This document shows, piece after piece, positions 1 through 5,330 of a DNA stretch of 5,570 nucleotides. This stretch comes from Crocinitomicaceae bacterium (GTDB taxonomy: Bacteria > Bacteroidota > Bacteroidia > Flavobacteriales_D > Crocinitomicaceae). The notes beneath the pieces are model-generated. The model ran no database searches. It was not told the origin of the DNA and saw only the letters and a list, made by a program, of their open reading frames with translations. The stretch is taken from NCBI GenBank assembly GCA_003512365.1, contig DORI01000018.1:1-5570 (forward strand), in the 5' to 3' direction. A program made the translations under genes and the position numbers. The first letter of the stretch is position 1; each line of letters begins with the position of its first letter.

Positions 1-344
1 ATATTCAAGGTGGTATTGGGCTAATTGGATTTTATAGTGGGATTCAATATTATCATGGTAGAAAAGATAAAAAGAATTTGATAGTTCCGTATTCGGGTTT
101 TAATCTCGGGTATTTTTATCTTCCCGATTTTGGTCCTGGTTCCGGCGGTGGATATGGTTTGCCATCATGTTATATTCCACTAGGATTTCAACTCATGACA
201 AAAATTGGTTTTCACATTTCTCTTGAAGGAGCATTAGTTTTACAAAATACAAATAATCCATCGTTAGCGTCTTATGTAATCTATCAAGGGGATTTTGTAA
301 CGATACAACCTTGGGGGTCATTTAAAATTGGAAAGAATTTTTAA
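1..344 (+). CDS. Small outer-membrane beta-barrel-like protein, 5' truncated (paralog of the next gene)
   Basis: The reading frame is open from position 3 to the TAA ending at 344, giving 113 visible residues. The true start and any signal peptide lie before the window. A TTG at 78 is internal, because similarity to the next gene continues upstream of it. The visible part aligns without gaps to residues 61-103 of the neighbouring 164-residue protein (20 of 43 identical by eye). It also shares the blocks YIPxGxQLMT, GFHxSxEGA and PWGSxKIGxNF. Alternating hydrophobic/polar stretches, many Gly and Tyr residues and a C-terminal Phe suggest a small beta-barrel inserted in the outer membrane, the final aromatic being the usual BAM recognition residue. 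That is inference; I recognise no named family and the function is unknown. Compared with its paralog it has about 14 extra residues just before the last strand. Confidence 0.75.
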   Translation, partial: IQGGIGLIGFYSGIQYYHGRKDKKNLIVPYSGFNLGYFYLPDFGPGSGGGYGLPSCYIPLGFQLMTKIGFHISLEGALVLQNTNNPSLASYVIYQGDFVTIQPWGSFKIGKNF

Positions 345-410
345 TTGATTTAAAGTAAGATTTTATTTTTTTTAAAAGAATATTTTATTGAATAGCCCGA
401 TGTGAAATAA

Positions 411-437
411 AGATAAAACAATCTTATCTGATTTTTT
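411..437 (+). terminator. Weak hairpin plus T-run, possible terminator of the first barrel gene
   Basis: AGATAA at 411-416 pairs with TTATCT at 424-429 around a 7-base loop, and a run of six T follows at 432-437. The stem has only one G-C pair, and the hairpin lies about 70 bases past the stop codon at 344. It may end transcription between the two paralogs or be chance in AT-rich DNA. No better signal is visible in the 345-481 gap. Confidence 0.22.
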
Positions 438-481
438 CTTTTCTCAATAAATTGAATTTTTTTTAATTTTAAAAGAAAAAG

Positions 482-976
482 ATGCGAAAATATTTTCTTC
501 TACTTATTGTCTTTTTAAGTTCCCACTTATTCTACGGTCAAAAAGACTCAATTGTATTGAATCCAAGATGCATTCATAAAACTGGCTATGATTTTAATTT
601 GCTAGGTCCTTCACCTTTTTTGTCTTTTTCTATGAATCATTTTATAAATGAAAAAATAAATCTGGAAGTAGGGCTTGGTGTTGTGGGTGCATATGGAGGG
701 ATTCATTTTTTTTCAAGTAAAAAGGAAAAAAAGAGTTTGTTTGCTCCCTATACTGGTATCAATTTAGGATATATGACTTTGCCTGATATTGAGGTAGGGA
801 TAGGAGGAAGTTCCGGTGGTTGGGGTAAATTCATGACTTTTTATATACCCGCAGGAGTTCAGTTAATGACTATGAATGGTTTTCATCTTTCCATTGAAGG
901 CGCAATATTTGCATTTACTGGGTATAATTCCAAAGTCATGCCATGGGGATCACTTAAAATTGGGCAGAATTTTTAG
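482..976 (+). CDS. Secreted small outer-membrane beta-barrel-like protein, function unknown
   Basis: A 164-residue protein. Residues 1-19 form a typical signal peptide: MRK, then the hydrophobic stretch YFLLLIVFLSSHLF, then likely cleavage in FYG|QKDS, a Gln-first mature end common in Bacteroidota exports. The mature part of about 145 residues is rich in Gly, Phe and Tyr with strand-like alternation (for example residues 61-74, 89-99, 121-129, 134-144). It ends in KIGQNF, whose terminal Phe fits a BAM-inserted barrel. The size would suit about eight strands, but that is inference. Basic residues at 80-84 (KKEKK) and a Gly-rich stretch at 106-115 could be loops. The ATG at 482 follows an A-rich leader (AAAAGAAAAAG) rather than a clear Shine-Dalgarno, which is normal for this phylum. 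The preceding gene is a tandem paralog. I do not recognise a named family; porin, adhesin or structural roles all remain possible. Confidence 0.8.
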   Translation: MRKYFLLLIVFLSSHLFYGQKDSIVLNPRCIHKTGYDFNLLGPSPFLSFSMNHFINEKINLEVGLGVVGAYGGIHFFSSKKEKKSLFAPYTGINLGYMTLPDIEVGIGGSSGGWGKFMTFYIPAGVQLMTMNGFHLSIEGAIFAFTGYNSKVMPWGSLKIGQNF

Positions 977-977
977 A

Positions 978-1002
978 GGGAGAGTTGGAATAATCCCCTC
1001 CC
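978..1002 (+). other. Imperfect hairpin just after the second barrel gene
   Basis: GGGAG at 978-982 pairs with CTCCC at 998-1002, and an inner GGA/TCC at 987-989 and 994-996 continues the stem around a 4-base loop. It starts two bases after the stop codon. There is no T-run after it, so it is a poor intrinsic terminator, but it could stabilise the 3' end of the mRNA. The rest of the gap to 1156 shows no gene. Confidence 0.3.
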
Positions 1003-1156
1003 ATATTTAGGAGAAGGACAATTCATATTTAGGTTAATCAATAAAATTCTGTTACGTTTTTTAAAATATTTCTTAGGTGTTATTTGGTGTGATTGTAAGC
1101 CATCGTTAAGTAAATGTTAATTTTTATTGGATTGCAACGTATTACTTTGTTAAGTG

Positions 1157-1750
1157 ATGAGCACATTAACTGTAGAGCTTTTATTGCAAGCATATAAGCA
1201 AGGTGTTTTTCCTATGTCAGGTAGAAAAGGAGAAATTGATTGGTATTGTCCAAATCCCCGTGCCATAATTCCTATTGAAACTTATAAACCTTCAAAATCT
1301 CTTCGAAATATTCTAAACCGCGGTATTTTTGAAGTAAGAATTGATACGCAATTTGAGGAAGTTATGCGCCAATGTGCTTTGCCACGATTTAAGGGCGATG
1401 GTTGTTGGATTTCAGAAGAAATGATAACGGTTTATTGCGAACTTCAAAATTTAGGATTCGCTCATTCTGTTGAAGTTTATTATAACGAGCAATTGGCTGG
1501 TGGATTGTACGGTGTTCACGTTGGTGGCGTATTCTATGGTGAATCTATGTTCACTTTGGTGTCAAATGCTTCAAAAGTTGCTTTTCATTACCTCATTGAG
1601 ATATTAAGAAAAGAGGAGTTTTTGTTGCTCGATACACAGTTTATCAATGAAAATGTTGAGCGTTATGGTGCCATTGAAATTCCTAGAAAATCATTTTTTC
1701 AAAAACTTGAAAAAGCCTTACAAGTAAGTTGCGAATTTAAAATGATTTAA
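1157..1750 (+). CDS. aat: Leucyl/phenylalanyl-tRNA--protein transferase
   Basis: Aat moves Leu or Phe from its charged tRNA to the N-terminal Lys or Arg of a protein, creating an N-degron read by ClpS/ClpAP in the cytoplasm. The protein has 197 residues from this ATG. Family blocks are in order: LLLQAYKQGVFPM, then WYCPNPRAIIP, then WISEEMITVY, then GFAHSVEVY, then LAGGLYGVHVGG, GESMF, NASKVA, LLLDTQF and GAIEIPR. The Asp and Gln of DTQ (residues 159 and 161) match the Asp/Gln pair linked to catalysis in E. coli (D186, Q188). It is shorter than E. coli Aat (234 residues) because it lacks the N-terminal extension. An in-frame TAA at 1151 leaves only GTG 1154 or ATG 1157 as starts; I prefer ATG, and the difference is one residue. 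No Shine-Dalgarno is evident. Small oddities are GCWI where D/ETWI or GTWI is usual, and no Arg after GESMF. It is followed at once by a strong terminator and a convergent tRNA gene. Confidence 0.95.
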   Translation: MSTLTVELLLQAYKQGVFPMSGRKGEIDWYCPNPRAIIPIETYKPSKSLRNILNRGIFEVRIDTQFEEVMRQCALPRFKGDGCWISEEMITVYCELQNLGFAHSVEVYYNEQLAGGLYGVHVGGVFYGESMFTLVSNASKVAFHYLIEILRKEEFLLLDTQFINENVERYGAIEIPRKSFFQKLEKALQVSCEFKMI

Positions 1751-1753
1751 TAA

Positions 1754-1783
1754 AAAAAGCACCTTAAAATTAAGGTGCTTTTT
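1754..1783. terminator. Bidirectional intrinsic terminator shared by aat and tRNA-Lys
   Basis: A perfect inverted repeat: AAAAAGCACCTTA at 1754-1766 pairs with TAAGGTGCTTTTT at 1771-1783 around a 4-base AAAT loop. Read on the plus strand it ends in five T, 4 bases after the aat stop codon. Read on the minus strand it ends in seven T and begins 3 bases past the tRNA 3' end at 1787. It therefore fits termination for both converging genes. Confidence 0.88.
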
Positions 1784-1786
1784 CTG

Positions 1787-1859
1787 TGATTCCGCTGGGA
1801 TTCGAACCCAGGGCCCATACATTAAAAGTGTATTGCTCTACCAGCTGAGCTACGGAATC
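1787..1859 (-). tRNA. tRNA-Lys (anticodon TTT)
   Basis: A 73-base cloverleaf reads cleanly on the minus strand. The acceptor stem GATTCCG/CGGAATC is perfect and is followed by discriminator A. The D arm is GCTC/GAGC with AGCTGGTA loop, the anticodon stem is ATACA/TGTAT with loop CTTTTAA giving anticodon TTT (Lys, codons AAA and AAG), the variable loop is GGGCC, and the T arm is CTGGG/CCCAG with loop TTCGAAT. CCA is not encoded (the bases after the discriminator are CAG), so it must be added by CCA-adding enzyme. The gene has its own promoter at 1874-1905 and the terminator at 1754-1783, so it is a single-gene unit. Confidence 0.97.
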
Positions 1860-1863
1860 TGGT

Positions 1864-1895
1864 TTTGAGGGTGCAAAGATAGTTGAATATTTTTG
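1864..1895 (+). promoter_or_regulatory. Bacteroidota-type promoter of aroK
   Basis: On the plus strand, TTTG at 1864-1867, a 20-base spacer and TATTTTTG at 1888-1895 match TTTG / TANNTTTG. Transcription would begin near 1900, giving a leader of about 50 bases before the aroK ATG at 1952. It is interleaved with the opposing tRNA promoter. Because the region is T-rich, a chance match is more likely here than for the tRNA promoter. Confidence 0.6.
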
Positions 1896-1905
1896 TTATT
1901 TCAAA
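1874..1905 (-). promoter_or_regulatory. Bacteroidota-type promoter of tRNA-Lys
   Basis: On the minus strand, TTTG (1905-1902), a 20-base spacer and TATCTTTG (1881-1874) match the Bacteroidota primary sigma consensus TTTG / TANNTTTG. Transcription would start near 1868-1870, roughly 10 bases before the mature tRNA 5' end. The agreement in both boxes, spacing and position makes this a good call. Confidence 0.75.
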
Positions 1906-1940
1906 GTAAATTTTATGTTTTTTTGTTATGCTCATATTAT

Positions 1941-1945
1941 GAGGT
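1941..1945 (+). promoter_or_regulatory. Ribosome binding site of aroK
   Basis: GAGGT lies 6 bases before the ATG at 1952 and is complementary to the 16S anti-Shine-Dalgarno. It supports this start for shikimate kinase and stands out because the other genes in the window lack a clear Shine-Dalgarno. Confidence 0.6.
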
Positions 1946-1951
1946 AAAATC

Positions 1952-2482
1952 ATGAATCATAAAATTCTTCATTTGAACGACAGGCATATATTTTTGATAG
2001 GAATGATGGGGTCAGGTAAAACGACTATTGGTCAGTTACTTGCGAAAAAAATAATGCTGCCCTTCATAGATACGGATGCTTTGATAGAACATTCAGAGGG
2101 ATTATCTATCCAAGAGATATTTTCAACAAAAGGTGAAGAATACTTTAGGTCATTGGAAGTCAAATGTCTTGAGAATATCTTAAATTCTAAGTCCGGGCAA
2201 ATCGTAGCATGTGGCGGTGGTTTACCCATAATTGCTGGAGTCATGGAACAAATGAAACGAGCGGGAATAGTAGTATTTTTAGCGTCTGATCCAGAGCTCG
2301 CCTACAATCGAATTCAAGCAAAATCGAATCGTCCGCTTTTAGGACAAATTGAATCTTTCAGTCAACTTTACAATTCGAGATTTCAAACTTATAAAAATGC
2401 AAACATTACCTGTGTGGCTAATGGTACTCCTGACGAGGTAGTACTTTTAGTTTTGAATGCTTTGACTCAATTTGAGTTTTAA
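1952..2482 (+). CDS. aroK: Shikimate kinase
   Basis: This cytoplasmic enzyme phosphorylates shikimate to shikimate 3-phosphate with ATP, the fifth step of the chorismate pathway to aromatic amino acids. The 176-residue length is normal. The P-loop GMMGSGKTT is at 17-25. D40-T41-D42 matches the DxD that contacts Mg and shikimate, and R66 in FRSLE binds the shikimate carboxylate. GGG at 88-90 follows VAC. R127 in RPLL is the lid arginine, and R143 matches the C-terminal substrate-binding arginine. All key residues are present, so the enzyme should be active. The start is supported by a GAGGT six bases upstream. The gene runs away from tRNA-Lys, with a probable promoter at 1864-1895, and its last 36 bases overlap the end of uvrA on the other strand. 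No other aromatic pathway genes are nearby. aroK and aroL cannot be told apart from sequence alone; aroK is the usual name for a lone copy. Confidence 0.96.
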   Translation: MNHKILHLNDRHIFLIGMMGSGKTTIGQLLAKKIMLPFIDTDALIEHSEGLSIQEIFSTKGEEYFRSLEVKCLENILNSKSGQIVACGGGLPIIAGVMEQMKRAGIVVFLASDPELAYNRIQAKSNRPLLGQIESFSQLYNSRFQTYKNANITCVANGTPDEVVLLVLNALTQFEF

Positions 2483-5236
2483 AAACCTGGCGGTCTCGTT
2501 GTCTGACTTCTCACAAAGTTCTTCAGGTGTTCCGCTAAATAATACGTCTCCGCCTTTTTCGCCCCCCTCAGGTCCAATATCTATGACATGATCCGCACAT
2601 TTAATCACTTCCATGTTATGCTCAATCACAAGGATAGAATGTCCTCTGTTAATTAAGGCATTCAGGGAAATCAGCAATTTATCAATGTCATAAAAATGAA
2701 GTCCAGTAGTTGGTTCATCAAATATGAAAAGTGTATGTGGGGCTTGAAATCCTTTAGATAAAAAAGAGGCTAATTTAACGCGTTGAGCTTCACCTCCCGA
2801 CATAGTACTAGAAGATTGCCCCATTTTTAAGTAACCAAGACCAACATCAACAAGAGGTTGAATTTTATCAATAATTTTCAGTTCCAATCTTTCCGGTGTT
2901 TCTTTGAAAAAATGAAGTGCATCTTCAAGTGTTGTTTCCAATAAATCGTGAATGGATTTACCTCTATACGTTACCTCTAATGTTTCAGTTTTATATCTTT
3001 TCCCTTTGCAGGATTCACAAGTAAGGTGAACATCTGCCATAAATTGCATACTAACCGTTGTGGTACCTTCACCTTCGCACATTTCGCAGCGACCTCCTTC
3101 CACATTGAAACTAAAGAAACCGGGTTTATATCCTCTCAATTTCGCTAAAGCCTGACGAGAAAAGAGTTCTCGGATTTCATCAAAAGCCTTGACATATGTC
3201 ACAGGATTACTTCTTGAAGATTTACCAATTGGGTTTTGGTCAATAAATTCGACCGCTTCGATGATTTTTACATCGCCCGTTATTTTACCAAATTTTCCAA
3301 TTGAGTCTCCCCCTAAACCAAGTTCTCTGCGCAATGCTGGATACAATATCTCGCGCACAAGTGTAGATTTACCAGAACCTGAAACTCCGGTTATGCAAAC
3401 TAAACTTCTTAGCGGAAAATCAACAGTAATATTTTTTAAGTTGTATTGCCGAGCTCCCTCTATGGTTATTATATCTTTAGATTTCCTTCGTTTTTGGGGT
3501 AATGAAATACTCGTATTTCCTTTTAAATAGTGTGAGGTAAGTGTTCTGTTTTCGTTTAATAAAGTCTCGAAATCACCCTGAAACACAACGTTTCCGCCGT
3601 GAATACCTGCCTTTGGACCAATGTCGATAATTTCATCGGCAGCGCGCATAATTTCTTCTTCATGCTCAACGATTAATACGGTATTTCCCAAAGATTTTAA
3701 CCGTTTTATTACTTTAATAAGTCTTTCTGTATCTCTGGGATGAAGACCAATGGATGGCTCGTCTAAAACATAAATCGATCCGACGAGGCTTGAACCTAAC
3801 GATGTTGCAAGATTTATCCGCTGTGATTCACCACCTGAAAGTGTATTAGCACCTCTATTTAAAGTTAAATAACTCAATCCCACATCACAAAGAAATCCTA
3901 GTCGAGACGTAATTTCAGGAAGAATTCGTTTTACAATTTGTTGTTCTTGAGGGCTTAGTTGAATACTATTTAAAAATGCTAAACACTCGCTCACAGGCAT
4001 TAGAACCAATTCTTGAATAGATTTTCCACCTATTTTTACGTAGCTCGCATCTCCTCTCAAGCGTGTCCCTTTACATTCTGGACAAGCAGTTTTGCCCCTA
4101 TAGCGAGATAATAATACCCGATACTGAATTTTATATGTTTGGCTTTCTAAGAATTTGAAAAATGGACGAATTCCTGTAATGTACTTATTTCCTTCCCATA
4201 AGGTCTTCTTTTGGTCAATAGTTAATTCGGAGTAAGGCCTATGAATTGGAAAATCAAATTTTTTAGCCTGTAATATTACTTCCTGTAAATATTCTCCCAT
4301 GGTTTCTCCTCGCCAAGGAGCGACGGCGCCCTCGTAAATACTCTTCGTGACATCAGGAATAACGAAGTCTTCGTCAATACCTAAAATCATTCCGTAGCCT
4401 TCGCATGTTTTGCATGCACCAAATGGATTATTGAAAGCAAAAAAATGTGGTGATGGCTCTTGAAATATTAATTCATCAAGCTCAAATCTGTTGTTAAACC
4501 ATTCTATTTTTCCATTCTCAATGGAAAGTAAACCACATTCACCTTTTCCTTCCGAATAAGCTACCGAAATTGAATCTGTGTAACGGCTTATATTGGTTTC
4601 TTCATCAAAATTTACAACGATTCGATCGGTTACTAGGTAAACAGGTTCACCTGACTTGAGCTCATTTATTTCAGAAATTAATATAAATTCATTGTTGCAA
4701 TAAATTCTATTAAAACCCTGTTTTTCAAATTGTTTAATTTTATCTATCGTGTTTGTTTTTGCAGAATCCTTTATTGGTGATAATAACGCAAATTTTGATC
4801 CTGTTTTTGCATTTTTAAGTTGAGATAATACGTCCTCAATCGTATGCTTTTTTACTTCATTTCCTGAAATGGGTGAATATGTTTTACCTATCCTAGCGAA
4901 TAACAACTTGAGGTAATCGTAAATTTCTGTTGTAGTTCCAACTGTTGATCTTGGATTGGTAGAAATTACTTTTTGTTGAATAGCGATCGATGGAGCAACA
5001 CCTTTGATGTAGTCGACATCCGGTTTGTCTAATTTTCCTAAAAATTGACGTGCATAACTCGACATACTTTCAATAAATCGGCGTTGGCCTTCTGCATAAA
5101 CTGTATCAAAAGCCAAACTAGTTTTTCCGGATCCCGAAACTCCTGTTAGCACCGTTATTTTTCCGTGTGGAATTTTTACTTCGATGTTTTTTAGGTTATG
5201 AACCCGAGCTCCTTTAATGTCAATATGTGTATTCAC
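2447..5236 (-). CDS. uvrA: Excinuclease ABC subunit A (UvrA)
   Basis: UvrA dimers find bulky DNA lesions and load UvrB in nucleotide excision repair. The 929-residue length is close to E. coli's 940. There are two ABC modules. Module I has Walker A GVSGSGKTS at 32-40, signature LSGGESQR at 466-473, Walker B IYVLDEP at 488-494 and H-loop EH at 524-525. Module II has GVSGSGKST at 617-625, MSGGEAQR at 812-819, LFIFDEP at 836-842 and EH at 872-873. The UvrB-binding region lies roughly between 130 and 245. The DNA-binding C-terminal zinc finger is intact (C717, C720, C740, C743). The first zinc module keeps C275/C278, but its usual upstream CxxC is absent (only C234). CPEC is present at 385-388. 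GTG is the start: an in-frame TAA lies three codons upstream and the next Met is residue 58. No Shine-Dalgarno is visible. The gene converges on and overlaps aroK, and diverges from a permease. A paralogous UvrA2 is unlikely given the UvrB-binding region. Confidence 0.97.
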   Translation of the reverse strand: MNTHIDIKGARVHNLKNIEVKIPHGKITVLTGVSGSGKTSLAFDTVYAEGQRRFIESMSSYARQFLGKLDKPDVDYIKGVAPSIAIQQKVISTNPRSTVGTTTEIYDYLKLLFARIGKTYSPISGNEVKKHTIEDVLSQLKNAKTGSKFALLSPIKDSAKTNTIDKIKQFEKQGFNRIYCNNEFILISEINELKSGEPVYLVTDRIVVNFDEETNISRYTDSISVAYSEGKGECGLLSIENGKIEWFNNRFELDELIFQEPSPHFFAFNNPFGACKTCEGYGMILGIDEDFVIPDVTKSIYEGAVAPWRGETMGEYLQEVILQAKKFDFPIHRPYSELTIDQKKTLWEGNKYITGIRPFFKFLESQTYKIQYRVLLSRYRGKTACPECKGTRLRGDASYVKIGGKSIQELVLMPVSECLAFLNSIQLSPQEQQIVKRILPEITSRLGFLCDVGLSYLTLNRGANTLSGGESQRINLATSLGSSLVGSIYVLDEPSIGLHPRDTERLIKVIKRLKSLGNTVLIVEHEEEIMRAADEIIDIGPKAGIHGGNVVFQGDFETLLNENRTLTSHYLKGNTSISLPQKRRKSKDIITIEGARQYNLKNITVDFPLRSLVCITGVSGSGKSTLVREILYPALRRELGLGGDSIGKFGKITGDVKIIEAVEFIDQNPIGKSSRSNPVTYVKAFDEIRELFSRQALAKLRGYKPGFFSFNVEGGRCEMCEGEGTTTVSMQFMADVHLTCESCKGKRYKTETLEVTYRGKSIHDLLETTLEDALHFFKETPERLELKIIDKIQPLVDVGLGYLKMGQSSSTMSGGEAQRVKLASFLSKGFQAPHTLFIFDEPTTGLHFYDIDKLLISLNALINRGHSILVIEHNMEVIKCADHVIDIGPEGGEKGGDVLFSGTPEELCEKSDNETARFLKLKLSQSIQN
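2465..2480 (+). terminator. Weak hairpin at the aroK stop codon
   Basis: ACTCA at 2465-2469 pairs with TGAGT at 2473-2477 around a 3-base loop, with four T at 2477-2480 running into the TAA stop, then five A. It lies inside the coding part of both aroK and the opposite uvrA. It is short, so its role as the aroK terminator is only a possibility. Confidence 0.25.
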
Positions 5237-5240
5237 GCGA

Positions 5241-5248
5241 CAAATTTA
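5241..5248 (-). promoter_or_regulatory. Possible -7 box of uvrA
   Basis: TAAATTTG on the minus strand (5248-5241) fits TANNTTTG exactly and ends 4 bases before the GTG start. Transcription would then begin at or very near the start codon, giving a leaderless or nearly leaderless mRNA. No TTG or TTTG sits at the normal distance upstream; a dyad is there instead. One box alone in AT-rich DNA is weak evidence. Confidence 0.35.
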
Positions 5249-5259
5249 ACGTTTGAATA

Positions 5260-5276
5260 GGCACTGTTGTTGTGCC
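5260..5276. promoter_or_regulatory. GGCAC-N7-GTGCC dyad in the uvrA/permease gap
   Basis: GGCAC at 5260-5264 and GTGCC at 5272-5276 form a perfect inverted repeat around seven bases. It stands out as GC-rich inside an AT-rich divergent gap. Its centre is about 32 bases before the uvrA start codon, where a -33 element would be expected if the -7 box at 5241-5248 is used. It could bind a dimeric regulator or be a chance repeat. Confidence 0.35.
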
Positions 5277-5330
5277 AATTTAAAATTCTTAATAAAATGC
5301 CTAAATTTATCCCGAAATACAAATAGTTCA

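Noticed and set aside
78..344. Short gene starting at TTG 78
   Set aside because: The frame is open to the window edge and similarity to the paralog extends upstream of 78, so the gene starts outside the window.
1003..1034. Direct repeat ATATTTAGG at 1003-1011 and 1026-1034
   Set aside because: Nine bases, two copies, AT-rich, not tied to any feature; likely chance.
1157..1859. Functional link between Aat (acts on N-terminal Lys/Arg) and the adjacent tRNA-Lys
   Set aside because: Aat uses charged tRNA-Leu or tRNA-Phe as donor, not tRNA-Lys, and the genes are convergent and separately terminated; treated as coincidence.
2032..2244. 70-codon open frame on the minus strand inside aroK
   Set aside because: It is antisense to conserved aroK codons including the DTD and GGG motifs, has no recognisable domain, and no start signal.
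3189..3530. 113-codon open frame on the plus strand inside uvrA
   Set aside because: It is the complement of conserved UvrA sequence including the second Walker A, with no family resemblance; a shadow frame.
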